A DNA stretch of 64,000 bases from Hormiphora californensis. Lineage: Eukaryota > Ctenophora > Tentaculata > Cydippida > Pleurobrachiidae. The notes below the pieces were generated by a model that did no database searches, was not told the origin of the DNA, and saw only the letters and a program-made list of their open reading frames with translations. Where the stretch lies: NCBI GenBank assembly GCA_020137815.1, contig CM035361.1, positions 4,542,553 to 4,606,552 on the forward strand. The letters are read 5' to 3'. Below, one piece after another: positions 13,401-31,083 of this stretch. Each line of letters opens with the position of its first letter. Position 1 is the first letter of the stretch. The position numbers were made by a program, and so were the translations under genes.

Positions 13401-16400
13401 TAACAGTTACTAAGCAGTTGCTAAGGAAAGAGAGTGAAAGAAATAGCCTGATAAGGGGCATGTCACAAATAACACAGAGAAAGAGATAGTGAGACAAAAG
13501 GGGAGATAAAGAGAGAGTAATTGACGGAATGTGTCCTTTCTTTCTCTCCAATGTAGTGTGTAAGTGTTGCACATAGTGTTCCCTCTGTATCTTAGTAAGA
13601 ACTGATCATTTACACACACTTTGAATGTTACGTAGGAGTTAAAAATAAATAACCTGCCAGTGGGAAATAATCTGCCGCTGGACTGGCTGTTTACTGAGAG
13701 CGCGCTAGTGGGACTTCTCGCCACTGGCGCATTATTTAAGTTAGCAGGGTATATAATTGGGTATAATTGGGTACGTTGACCATACATTATCTTACTAGAT
13801 ACACCCTAAAACCCACTTAAATATCTCCTAAAGCTCTCCCAGAACCCGGTCAGAGCCTCCTTAATACCCCTCAGACATTTCTAGATACCCTCAAAATCCA
13901 CTAGATAGCCCTCAGAATTAACTAGATACTCCTCCGATCCTTCAGATACCCTCAGACGGGCCTCAGACTCTGAGGCTCAGAGGCCACTAGATACCCCCTA
14001 GAATCACTAGTATGTGTCAACCACATCGTATTGACGTCACCCAGCGCCCTCAGAATCCACTAGATGCCACACAGACCGTACTGGATACCCCTCAGACCCT
14101 ATTAGATACCCTAATATCTCACCTGATACCCCTCTGACCCTCCAATACAACATATAGACCATTTTAGATGCCCCTCTACCCTACTAGACGCCCCTCAGAC
14201 CCTACTATACTAGATGCCCCTAAGACCCTGCTAGAAACTACTAATATACGCCATAGACCCTGCTAGATACTCCCAGATCAAACTAGCTATACCTTGGAGT
14301 CCAAGAGATATCCTAAGAGATATCTAGAAAGGTCCAAGGCTTGGACCTTTCTAGATATCTCTTAGGTACTTATAGACGTCCCCAAACACTTTTCGATATC
14401 TCTTATGCCCTTCAAGAACCCATCAGGGCATCCTAAATACCCCTCATACACTTCTAGAACCCCCTTATTACCAAAACTAGCATGGTCACAGATGTATCTA
14501 CACGACTCTTGGCTCTAAAGTAACATAATCTGAATGGCATCTAGTTGATTATGAGGGGTATCCAATTGGCTCTAAAAGTATCTAGTAGAGTCTTAGTGGA
14601 ATATATAGCACAGCCTGAGGGGCATCTAGTAGATTCTAAATCCCACTAAAAAGGCGTCAGACTCTACTAGATACCCATCCGACTCCACTAAATTAATACC
14701 CCCAGACACTTCTACTACTAGTTAGGGTCAAAAGGGTTTTTAGAAGGGTATGAGGAGTATATGCTTAGGCTTTTGCGAGGCCCTCAAGGTTTCTAGATGG
14801 GTATGAGAGATTTCTAATAGAGTCTGGAGCGTCTAGAAGTGCCTAAGAGATATCTAGAAAGGTCTAAGGTGTAGCTAGTTGGATATGTGAGTATCTAGCA
14901 GGGTCTAAGCAGCTAAGGCGTATATTGGTAGTATCTGGCATGGTCTAAGGGGCATCTTTTATGGTCTGAGAGGTAATACGTATCTAGTTAGGGTCTAGTA
15001 GAGTCAAAGGGCCATTTAGCACTGCCTGAGGGATTTCAGGTAGAGTCAGAGAAATAACTAGAATGGTCTAAGAGTTAAATGGGAGGATCAGAGGGGTATC
15101 AGGTATCTAGCACGGTCTGATATGTATCAGGTAGCGTCTGAGGGGTATCCAGTACGGTCTGAGTGGCATCTAGTGGATTCTGAGGGCGCTGGGTGACGTC
15201 AATACGATGTGGTTGACACATACTAGTGATTCTAGGGGGTATCTAGTAGAGTCTGAGGCCCGTCTGAGGGTATCTAAAGGATCGGAGGAGTATCTAGTTA
15301 ATTCTGAGGGCTATCTAGTGGATTTTGAGGGTATCTAGAAATGTCTGAGGGGTATTAAGGAGGCTCTTACCGGGTTCTGGGAGAGCTTTAGGAGATATTT
15401 AAGTGGGTTTTAGGGTGTATCTAGTAAGATAATGTATGGTCAACGTACCCAATTATACCCAATTATATCCAAGTTTGCCTAATTAAGACACTTTTCACAC
15501 CTCTGAGTTCCATTATATTGCTTGAATAATCGTGTTCAGCGGTCAAAAACAGGTCCTTATTCATGACTGAGCCATTTAAACCGTATAATATCGGAAATAT
15601 GGCTATGCGCACAACTAATTATCTAATTAACCAATTAACAAAATGAGATAGGAACTTTTTATGGGCGTCTACCCCCACTAATGCGAGGACGCTACACATT
15701 TTAATGTCCTTAGATTTGTCTCTACTCCTTCCCAAAGGAAAGTTACGTTTTTGGCACCTGCCTGAAAATACTGGTGCCGCGCCCACCCGGAAATAAGGGT
15801 CTTCTGCAACTCCGATCGGCCATGATTTTTTTTGGTGATTCGGGGGACCCATTAGGGTCACTTAGTGAAGGAATTAGCTTGTTAGACATTTTGCCACTAA
15901 TTTGCGGTCTATTTGGCTATTTCGCCCAATTAAGGTCAATTAAGTCCAATTTACGGCTAATTGGTTGGAGATAGCGACTTCGGACCTTCATAGCGTCAAT
16001 ATAAACTTGGGTATTCCGGTTCGTTTGCAACCGGAATCAAGTCTCTACGACGCTCCTGAGCTGAGAAACAGAAAATCTTACAAACCCAATAACCATGCGC
16101 AAAACGGTTTTAAAGAAGTTCGATTTCCGGCTAAACGGTTGGAGATAGCGACTTTGGACCTTCATAGCACTAATATAAACTTGCACATTCCGGTCAGTTT
16201 CCGACCAATGAAAAGTCTCTACGATGTCCCTGAGCTGAGATACGAGGGTCCCAATTAAGTCCAATCAATCAGTTAAATCCAATTAGCGGCTAAACGGTTA
16301 GAGATAGCGACTTCGGACCTTCATAGCACTAATATAAAATCATATATTCCGGATCGATTGCGACCAATGAAAGGTCTCTACGACGCTCCAGAGCTGAGTT

Positions 16401-16787
16401 AGCAAAATTGGCGAGTTATACCATCAAGCCAATTAGGGCCAATTAAGGGTACTTCCCCCAGGAGTTGGTTGGTAGACTTTTGGGATCTCACCCAGAAGGC
16501 CTTTGAGGACATTTTGGTGAAGGAATTATAAATGCATCAAAAATTTCGGGGGTCGACCCCTTTTTTTACACGTTTTCACTAGACTAAAAGGGGGACTCTT
16601 AGCTGTTACTACTGCAGCAGTAAATACTAAATCATTCATTGTTACATGATACACACTAATTGTGTAATTTTTTAATTGGTCTGCACTAACCTGGCCGGAG
16701 AACATTGTCCGCAGTCAGGAGTCCTTTAATTAAATCACGTTCCTTGTTCCGACCATAGAGTTGTCGGACCTGTTCTGTTGTCGCCAT
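1479..16787 (-). CDS. Multi-EF-hand protein, possibly axonemal microtubule-associated
   Basis: Spliced minus-strand gene of 19 coding exons: 16787-16691, 11623-11523, 11197-11105, 9830-9727, 8903-8793, 8596-8465, 8215-8001, 7733-7617, 7476-7383, 6953-6842, 6733-6448, 6070-5973, 5575-5443, 3763-3675, 3426-3355, 3209-3069, 2305-2185, 1834-1765, 1614-1479. All junctions are GT-AG and phases match, giving 773 residues and a TAA stop. Two EF-hand pairs are visible, one in the exons at 8215 and 7733, one in the last three exons. In each pair the first loop lacks the acidic residue at position 12 (A or G) and the second is canonical (DTNQDGKIDYLE, DKNGDGSIDYNE). The rest is low-complexity, with a PKSPTPKSP stretch at 6733-6448 and recurring motifs such as THFSLG, SNISFG, SHLTFG and ASFVIG. 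Similar S/T-H-x-x-x-G repeats occur in cilia microtubule proteins, so an axonemal role is my inference. I cannot name the orthologue. Start: first ATG, followed by an intron of about 5 kb. Confidence 0.82.
2397..3021. mobile_element. Inverted-repeat element in an EF-hand gene intron
   Basis: AGATTTATAGACTTCGCTGC on the left and its imperfect inverse near 3000-3020 flank the interior. Inside, CAGAAAATCACAAACAATTG recurs inverted. The left side contains a second copy of the GCTTCGCTGCGAG motif, so the ends are rearranged. Family unknown. Confidence 0.45.
3593..3664. mobile_element. pogo/Tigger-like mini-element
   Basis: A 70-bp palindrome built from CAGTCGGACCCCGATTTA and its inverse. The right end is decayed (CCAAAG instead of CCGACTG). 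It sits in an intron just 10 bp past the splice donor at 3674. Related copies are at 21415 and 56393, with half-copies near 63152. Confidence 0.65.
3944..5342. mobile_element. TTAA-flanked long palindrome (piggyBac-like MITE)
   Basis: About 1.4 kb, almost entirely two inverted arms meeting near 4640. Ends are GGGTACGCTAACC and its inverse, flanked on both sides by TTAA (3940-3943 and 5343-5346), the target site typical of piggyBac elements. No transposase is present. It lies in an intron of the EF-hand gene. The subterminal motif ACCTCAAATATGCAATT is shared with the element at 41079, so the two are one family. Confidence 0.85.
5846..5932. repeat. Short minisatellite (GAGACCCTAT)
   Basis: GAGACCCTATAT/GAGACCCTAT units repeat about seven times with spacing variants, inside an intron of the EF-hand gene. 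Confidence 0.75.
6114..6222. mobile_element. hAT-like MITE, copy 1
   Basis: A 109-bp element with ends CAGGAACCGACCGAA and its inverse. The 8-bp target duplication AAATACAA is exact (6106-6113, 6223-6230). The interior carries AACCAATCAG, GGTCACGTGACTGG and GCCAATCAGGG. Eight-bp duplications are diagnostic of hAT-superfamily insertion. Confidence 0.9.
7227..7382. repeat. (AAAC)n microsatellite
   Basis: A long AAAC run with interruptions. It ends directly at the splice donor of the exon at 7383-7476, so the intron of the EF-hand gene begins in repeat. A shorter AAAC run sits at 7012-7030. Confidence 0.95.
9237..9487. repeat. 37-bp minisatellite, about seven units
   Basis: Units carry the core CCCAAAACGTGCTACAAGA at a fixed 37-bp spacing (9252, 9289, 9326, 9363, 9400, 9437, last one decayed). 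Because 37 is not a multiple of three, all three plus frames read the same repetitive peptide; these are not genes. It lies in an EF-hand gene intron. Confidence 0.92.
9580..9682. mobile_element. hAT-like MITE, copy 2
   Basis: Same family as 6114. The exact 8-bp duplication CATAATAT flanks it (9572-9579 and 9683-9690). Confidence 0.9.
10079..10178. mobile_element. hAT-like MITE, copy 3 (left end lost)
   Basis: Begins inside the element at AAGTAAACAAC, without its CAGGAACCGACC end, and finishes at GGTTCCTG. No clean target duplication is seen, consistent with truncation. Confidence 0.8.
10329..10422. mobile_element. hAT-like MITE, copy 4 (internal deletion)
   Basis: The exact duplication GAAATTAG flanks it (10321-10328, 10423-10430). 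The right arm lacks about 15 bp before GGTTCCTG. Confidence 0.9.
10492..10553. repeat. Near-perfect 62-bp hairpin
   Basis: Two arms of about 26 bp (CACAATGGAAAAACTACCGT onward and its inverse) enclose a 9-nt loop with CAGCTG. It lies in an EF-hand gene intron. It may be a tiny snap-back element or a transcribed hairpin; the sequence alone does not decide. Confidence 0.7.
10604..10722. mobile_element. hAT-like MITE, copy 5
   Basis: The duplication CTCAACAG is exact (10596-10603, 10723-10730). The left end reads CTGTAGGAACTGACC. A short internal insertion (TTTACTATTA) makes it longer than the consensus. Confidence 0.88.
11311..11419. mobile_element. hAT-like MITE, copy 6
   Basis: Full length, with both ends intact apart from one change (CAGGAACCAACC). 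The flanking 8-mers match poorly (AGTATGGG and TTTACGGG). Confidence 0.85.
11640..11940. repeat. Degenerate minisatellite (GATGTTACTGAATTAG-like)
   Basis: TTACTGATTTAGT and TTACTGAATTAGT words recur with GTTTGGTGTACT spacers. The array is imperfect and lies in intron 1 of the EF-hand gene, just left of the giant palindrome. Confidence 0.6.
13083..13267. mobile_element. 185-bp TIR element nested in the giant palindrome
   Basis: Left ATAAACTCTGGCCACTGGCG and right CCAGTGGTCAGAGTTTAT are inverted. It is absent from the mirror arm, so it arrived after the palindrome formed. Confidence 0.65.
13273..13755. mobile_element. Second nested insertion with TATATACCCTGC ends
   Basis: TATATACCCTGC on the left and GCAGGGTATATA on the right bound 480 bp that the opposite arm lacks. 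Together with 13083-13267 this explains the asymmetry of the giant palindrome. Confidence 0.55.
13790..15440. repeat. Degenerate CTAGATACCCCTCAGACCC minisatellite
   Basis: Words of the type CTAGATACCC and CCTCAGACCCTA repeat dozens of times on the left half and as their inverse (GGGTATCTAG, GTCTGAGG) on the right half. A local perfect palindrome is centred near 14328 (AGGTCCAAGGCTTGGACCT). This is the loop-proximal part of the giant element. Confidence 0.75.
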
Positions 16788-18028
16788 TTGGGGTTCCTAA
16801 TACAAACATAATGGTTGTTAGTTAGTGTCTGACGGTGTATAAGGTCCAAATGAGGCACGGAGTTTATCTGAATCAGCTTTTCAAGATGAATCCAACGCAA
16901 CCCGAATTAGATTTCTATCTTATCGGGAAGGTGTGGTTCACTTTTTTTCAATTTTAGCCTAACTAACAATGTTAGTTATCTTGTTGAAACCCACGGGGGG
17001 AGAGGGTCGGACAAGGCAAGTTGTTAGGGTCTTCAATAGGAACGTGAGATAATGAAAGTTCTGTTTCTTCAGCGATAATAATTTGTCATGCGATGAAGAC
17101 GCCAGACGGCCTCTGGAATCCGTCCCCTACACCACGCCACTGCTAGTGGGGCCTGGGGGGTTTACCCCCACATCCTATGACCGAGGCTACCACCCCGGTC
17201 CCGGACACCCAGCGCTGGGCCCAGCCTCTCCCTCTGCCCGGCTCTGGATCGGGGGGAATCCGTTTCAACACAGAATTAGATTGTCAAATGTTTTACAGGT
17301 GCTAAATATAACCCTTGGAGCCTGTTTTGAATAAGATGGTGAAATTATGATAGCTACAAAACTGTTGAAACAAGACGGAAGAAAAAAAAGGGTTTTTCGA
17401 TTTTAAAATTTAAAAACAAAAAAAAACTTGAGTTTTGTGAAATTCAACTGAGCGATATTTTACAGAGCATTCTGCGCTGCCAACTGACATTTTAACGTAA
17501 CGCGCGAAATAAACAAGCATAACCGCGGCCGCGGCGCTAATTTTATCTCAGATCGCGCTCGTTTCACGCCAGAGATCGCGTTGGATGACAACGTCTGCGA
17601 TAAAACCCCCTGATTTAAGCCAATCAGACCTGCTTTTGGTACGTGTGATCGCATTCATATCCAATCACTAACCCCCATTTGTACCACGTGACCTTTTACC
17701 GTGAGAGAGTTGCGCAAGTGTGTGTGTCCCTCTGCGTCCACCTGAAGTTAACTCCGCTCCTCTTTTGTAGCTATATCAATCACACTCTCTCGCTCTCCGA
17801 GATCCACTTCCCTCTTTTTGTGTTTGTGCCTTTGAGACACGACCAGTAGCTGAATCGTTATATGATAGTCCAGTCTCAAAAAAATAACACTTCCAGACGG
17901 CTTAAGGTAACCAGTTACATCAAGTAACATATCACAATTAATTCCTACTTGATCTAAAAAACTTATCTATTTCAGTTTTACAATTTGTTTGTTGCTTTGT
18001 TCTAACTTCGTTTTTCTCCCTCTGTCAG
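16788..18028. promoter_or_regulatory. Divergent promoter region, EF-hand gene and eIF5
   Basis: The two genes start head to head about 1.2-1.5 kb apart. The stretch holds a GC-rich block (17100-17260), a CpG-rich patch with GCGGCCGCGGCGC (17525-17535), an E2F-like AACGCGCGAAA (17498), a CCAAT box (CCAATCAGACC, about 17620) and a CACGTGACC E-box (about 17685). A housekeeping-type bidirectional promoter is inferred; start sites cannot be read from sequence. No convincing coding exon is seen. Confidence 0.45.
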
Positions 18029-18262
18029 GCATCCCGGCACAAATCCTTCAATTTGAGCCTTTTTATGACTTTTGAGTTAGCCAATACGTCAGACATCGAC
18101 CGGAACGACCGTTATATGATTGTAAGTATAACACATTACTACTGTGAATATAATCGCCCCGTCCAATTCATGATAATTGTTCAAATTTTAACAAATCCTT
18201 CATAACCCTCTCTCTCTCCCCCAGAGTACCTGTGTGGAAAATAGTAGTGAAGAAACGTTATC

Positions 18263-25623
<7,361 letters not shown>

Positions 25624-25969
25624 ACATCTCATTGAGAGAGAGGACCCCTCCCAGAGCCATTAATTTTGTGGACTATTTTTGGGACTTTCCCCCGTATTAT
25701 TACCCCCTAAATGTTATTTTCCTAATGTATATGAATGTTCTTTTTGCTGAAGAAATATTATCATGTTGAGCATTGTGTTACCCCCCGTTACCCCTTCTCA
25801 TCTCCTGGAGATGTTCCCAATCCCACCCCTTTTTTTCGTCAGCTTTGAAAGAGTGACACAGGACGTCGCTAACCCGTGAAAATAACCGTCCAGCTCTCTA
25901 AAAACGTTTTAAAAGTATAATCTTCTTTTGTTATACAAATTCTTGTGTTTTTGATTCGAATGTCTGGTG
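25624..25969. other. eIF5 3' flank
   Basis: 3'UTR and intergenic sequence. No canonical AATAAA was found close to the stop codon. No other feature is seen. Confidence 0.4.
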
Positions 25970-27875
25970 CACGGCGTGCCCCAAGGTAGTTTAACATTTG
26001 TTTGAGTGCACACCTCCAATTCCGGTTGTAACTGATCGGGAAGAACTCTCTGAAGGTCGTGGCGGTGCGGGAAAAATAGGGTAGACCTGCTGCGGCTTCA
26101 GAAAATTGAGAAAAAGATAGCTATCTTTTTTTTCACTTTGAAAATAAGACGTTTTTTATTAAAAGATCCTTGATCAGTGAGATACGGTTGTCCCCCACCT
26201 ATTTTTTGACGTAGAATCGAATGCCGTTGAAGTCAAATCTCTAAAATATCGGCAAAATGCAGAAAATCACGTTTTTAGGTGTTTTTTGGTGAAAAAAGCG
26301 TTCAAACTGGTAGTAGATGATGGGATAGAGTCCCAAAAATATTATAAATCGAGTTTTTGGGTCTTTTTCTCCCTAGGAACAGAGTTTCATGAAAATCTGG
26401 TACAACGCCTATTCTCCGTTTGCTTTCAAAGAAGGTGAATATTGCTCTAATTTAGCCAATTTTGAAGAAAAGGCGTCCAAAATGATACCAGTTGACAGGA
26501 TAGAGTCCCAAAAACGTGAAAATCATCAATTTTAGGCATTTTATACCCTAGAAACAAATGGAAATGGTGGTGGAATGATATTTTTTATCTCGGTAGGCCT
26601 CTGAAGTATGTGGAAATAGCCACAATGTAGAGATTGTGGTAAATGAATGTGAATAACCGTTTACCAAACCCACTTTAGTGGGCTTCTGGATTATGCAAGA
26701 GCCACTCTTCAACTTAGCAGGTGCTAAAGTGGGTTTGGTAAACAGTTATTCACATTCATTTACCACAATCTCTACATTGTGGCTATTTCCACATACTTCA
26801 GAGGCCTACCGAGATAAAAAATATCATTCCACCACCATTTCCATTTGTTTCTAGGGTATAAAATGCCTAAAATTGATGATTTTCACGTTTTTGGGACTCT
26901 ATCCTGTCAACTGGTATCATTTTGGACGCCTTTTCTTCAAAATTGGCTAAATTAGAGCAATATTCACCTTCTTTGAAAGCAAACGGAGAATAGGCGTTGT
27001 ACCAGATTTTCATGAAACTCTGTTCCTAGGGCGAAAAAGACCCAAAAAAATCGATTTATGATATTTTTGGGCTCTATCCCATCATCTACTACCAGTTTGA
27101 ACGCTTTTTCACCAAAAAACACCTAAAACGTGATTTTCTCCATTTTGCCAACATTTTAGAGATTTGACTTCAACGGCATTCGATTCTACGTCAAAAAATA
27201 GGTGGGGGACAACCGTATCTCACTGATCAAGGATCTTTTAATAAAAAACGTCTTATTTTCAAAGTGAAAAAAAAGATAGCTATCTTTTTCTCAATTTTCT
27301 GAAGCCGCAGCAGGTCTACCCTATTTTTCCCGCACCGCCACGACCTTCAGGGGGGGGGGGGGGGCCGGCTGAAGTTTTCCACCCTACTTTTTGAGTTTTT
27401 GAAGTTTTTGAAGTTGACTTCAAAAACTTCAAAAACTTCAAAAACTCTAAAATACTTTTATATGCTATCAATGACTATTATTACGGTAAGCGGTAAATAC
27501 TCACTCGGTTCTTCACATTTTTTGGACGTTTTTGGCCATAACTCAGCCATTTCTTGACCAATTTGCTATGGCGAAAACGCGCATTTTGCGCCATAGCGCC
27601 GCGCATTTTGCGCCGATTTCCATTTTCTAGTGCTCATTTTAAAGGTCTTAATGTCCTCTTTCCAATGAGCCCAAGATTTTGCAAATTGGTCAAGAAATGA
27701 CTGAGTTATGATCAAAAACGTCCAAAAAATGTGAAGAACCGAGTGAGTATTTACCGCTTACCCCCCCCCCCCCCCCCCCCCCCCCCGACCTTCAGGGAGG
27801 TCTTCCCGACCAGTTACAACCGGAATTGGAGGTGTGCACTCAAACAAATGTTAAACTACCTTCGGGCACGCCGTG
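25970..27875. mobile_element. CACGGCGTG-ended long palindrome, 1.9 kb
   Basis: Ends are CACGGCGTGCCCC and GGGCACGCCGTG, flanked by GGTG on both sides (25966-25969, 27876-27879). The arms are nearly perfect inverted copies meeting near 26700. The right arm carries a later insertion (27351-27785). It shares terminal CACGGCGTG, a 4-bp target duplication, and internal words (ACGTAGAATC, GCCGTTGAAGTC) with the element at 58097. It sits between eIF5 and the FHA gene. No transposase is seen. Confidence 0.82.
27351..27785. mobile_element. Nested insertion bounded by poly-G and poly-C
   Basis: It starts in 14 G and ends in about 26 C, so the homopolymers form terminal inverted repeats. CGACCTTCAG precedes it (27341-27350) and is repeated after it (27786-27795), a 10-bp duplication. 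Inside are a GAAGTTTTT/AAAAACTTC hairpin (27391-27446) and a second inverted repeat starting GGTAAGCGGTAAATACTCAC (about 27485-27761). Confidence 0.6.
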
Positions 27876-28207
27876 GGTGCTGGAATCACGAAAAATCGTC
27901 GAAAGAACTGGTCACAGTGACGTCATAATTGGTACGCGCAAAATATGAGCCGCGCGTTTAGAAATAGAATATGCGCGCGTGAAAATTTCGAGTTCATATT
28001 TTACGACAACTTCCAAATTTCGTTTTTTAGACGCACATTTTTATTTCGGAGTTTAAAACTTTCGATTTTCTACGTGTTATCGCCCGTATGTGGTCGTTAA
28101 TCTCTTTAAAGATTCTCTACGGAGTCTCGGTTCTCTGATATAGTGCTTTTGAGCTCCTTCTCCAAATTAAATTCATATTAAAAGTTAAAACGCCCTCACC
28201 CTCTAGC

Positions 28208-31014
28208 ATGCCGTCGAGTGACTGCCCAGGATGGATCCTTAAGTGCTGGAACTGCTCCTTCTCACTCGACAATGCCACAACTACTTTTGGAAAAGAGGAC
28301 TCAGACTGCTTGATCGCTGTAAGAATCAAGACTGATATAAATAGGTTATAGGTCGCTTAGAATGGGCGTAAAACTAGTTCAACAAAACAGATTTCTAACA
28401 TATTGACATCCCCCGCAGTATCGAAGTGTCAGTAAACATCACGCTGTAATAACATGGGATAGAGTCAAGAAACACTATAAAATTAAGGAGGCACCTTTTT
28501 CTATGGGGGTAAGCAAATCATGCAATATGTGTAATATGCATACATTCAGCGTCAAAAATATACTCCTTCGAAGGTCTAGACTCTAGGTATGAAAATGGTC
28601 GGTAAGATTTTATTAACCTCTTTAATCTCAGACATTTGTTAACGATACTCGGATCGGTGGGCGAACGTTTGTGTTGGTTTTGGGTGATTCTGTTCGTTTT
28701 GGGGCTGATTCTCCGACGTTTCGATTGGAAGTGAAACAGAAAAAACCTCAATTCGCGTCACCCCGGAAAACATTTTCAACAGGTAATTGCCATAGATGAT
28801 ACCCATATTTGCCTAGTTCGACCCTCTCTAGCTCTCCGTACCCCGAGTAGGAACATAACACACCTTTATTTTATCTCTCTAAAACGAAGATGATGTCCTG
28901 ACATGGCGATGACTTTATTGTACGATGTACATAGTTATTAATACAGTCTCATAAGATGGACTTATATTGAGGGAAAGATGTGACAGGTCCTTACATTCTA
29001 CACAGTCTTTGTGCTCTAATTTTCCTGTTATTTTTAACACAGCCCTGCCTTTTTAACAACTCCTATCTTCATTGAATCGTCTACATCTCTCACTAGCACT
29101 TCGACTCATTTTTCTAATATTTTTTATCTCAGTTCACGATATTGAGCAGGATGAATCAGGAGAAAGATGGCCAGATCAGACCCAATCCCAGACAATTGCT
29201 TCCAACCAAGATCGCTTTGTTATTACTCCAATAGGATCTTCTCCCGTTCAGAAGGTACGAGTTGGTCTCAAAATAAAGTGTAAAGAGTGTTCAAAAATAG
29301 GTTGTTTTCTATTGTTCAAAGTTTTTTTTTCTGTTCTGTTGCTGCCTTTGTTTTTGGAGTCTGAATAGTGAATAGTAATGTACATTGTACAGCCTACAGG
29401 GGGATCCGGGATAGATGACTTGTAGTCTGAATAGTAATGTACAATGTACATTGTACACAGTATAATGTACATAAGGGATATATGACCTGGAGTTTGGATA
29501 CATTCTACACGGAGGGATGGAAGGTAGCATGAGACGAGAGTTCATCAAGTCCACTACCCCTGGTGGACTGGCCCACAAAAACATAATCTCTTAATGCATG
29601 TCAGGACCTAATGATATCCATATTATGGTAGAGAGAACGATAGGAAAGACAGATTGGAAAGAAAGAAAGAGATTGAGATAGGAAAGAGAGAAAGAGATTG
29701 GGAAGGAACATAGTTGGGGGAGGACTCAGGACTATTATATATTTTGTGATATATAGTTCTAGTGAATAGGAAGAAGAAAGGTAGTTCTGGATACTCGCCA
29801 GCTGGTTGAGCAAACAGAGGGAAACAGATGTGCTGTCTGTGCCTTCAATTATTGGTGCCACTATGCTTACGCAGAGAGACAAAGATAGAAAGAGAGAGGG
29901 AGATAGAAAGAGAGAGAGAGGGAGATAGAGAGATAGGGAAAGAGAGATAGAAAGAAGACGGAAAAAGATAGCACGATATGTGTATGCCAACTGGAAATGG
30001 TTCAATAAGTAAGCACAGAGAGATAGCTATAATAGGGATACAGAGAGAGGGGGGATTCAGAGAGAGATACAGAGAGGGGGATAGGAATTTCAGATGCTGT
30101 TAGGGGCCACCTGAGCGTGCACTCTAATGGCATTCCAACTGCATCAAACAATAATCTTTACTGAGGCGTTGTCACAACTTAAGCAGCTGATTCAGTTTTT
30201 CTCTGTTTTTCTCTGTTTATCTCTGTGTATCTCTGTGTTTTTCTCTGTTTTTCTCTGTTTATCTCTGTGTTTATCTCTGTTTAAAACCCAATCAATATAT
30301 TCTCTGTTTTCAGTCGGTTCGAGAACCAGCGGCTAAGATAACATCAGCAGAACCCCCGGATATGAGAGACTCACCGCTTATTAGAGCCAGTAGAGAGATG
30401 GATGAACGGTCAACACGCTCATCTACACCAGGGTGAGTGGATCAATGTTTTCTGGCTTAGGACCCATTTACCTTAGTACTGTGTGTTTTTAAATGACTGA
30501 GACTGTTCAAATCGACATAGCGTCAAAAGTTGTGAATATTTTGCTCTGAAATTTTAGGACAAGGTAGATGGCTACCTGCCATTTATTGTACTCGAATTTC
30601 AGCAAAATCGGTCGTTCCTGAATGAACCTGTAGCCCAAAAACCTCCTCTAACTTTGAGCGCTCAGATCTCTGCAACCTGATGAGGTAGAGAGCTCAAACT
30701 TTCACAATATGTTCATTAGACAATTTACAATCTTTTGGCTGCTTGGTTTGGCGATATCTTTTTTAGTTCCTTCGCAGGAACACGGCAAAGTGGTGTAAGT
30801 CGGCCTAATTGGGAGCATTTTTGCACTCAGGTATCACGTATCGCGTGTCTTACTGGAGGTAATCAGCCCCCAACAATGTGTTACACCGATTCTGTAATTG
30901 GTTCTGAGTGTGGCAAAGTGTGGCGCTTCGTCAGCAGACGTGATCATAGTGTCTGAAATCGGTCACAAGCTGAAATCCAGACAAACTTTTCTAATTCTCT
31001 TCCTTTACATTCTG

Positions 31015-31083
<69 letters not shown>

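Larger units (their letters stand above)
11966..16584. mobile_element. Giant TA-flanked palindromic element, 4.6 kb
   Basis: Ends are GTCTAGTGAAAAC and GTTTTCACTAGAC, flanked by TA on both sides. The outer arms (11966-13076 and about 15466-16584) are nearly identical: translated frames of 97, 75 and 66 residues match residue for residue between arms, and I noticed about one difference near 12831/15720. The inner arms (13757 onward, and the mirror part ending near 15466) are a degenerate minisatellite. The left arm alone carries later insertions at 13083-13755. No transposase is seen. It makes up most of intron 1 of the EF-hand gene, so the pre-mRNA would contain a kilobase-scale hairpin. Confidence 0.85.

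Noticed and set aside
12282-16258. Mirrored identical frames of 66-97 residues in the giant palindrome
   Set aside because: They only reflect identical transposon arms. They lack coding motifs and contain the recurring element words in all frames.
17083-17334. 83-residue Pro/Gly-rich frame in the divergent promoter region
   Set aside because: GC-rich sequence with no splice partner and no recognisable motif. Treated as promoter-proximal DNA.
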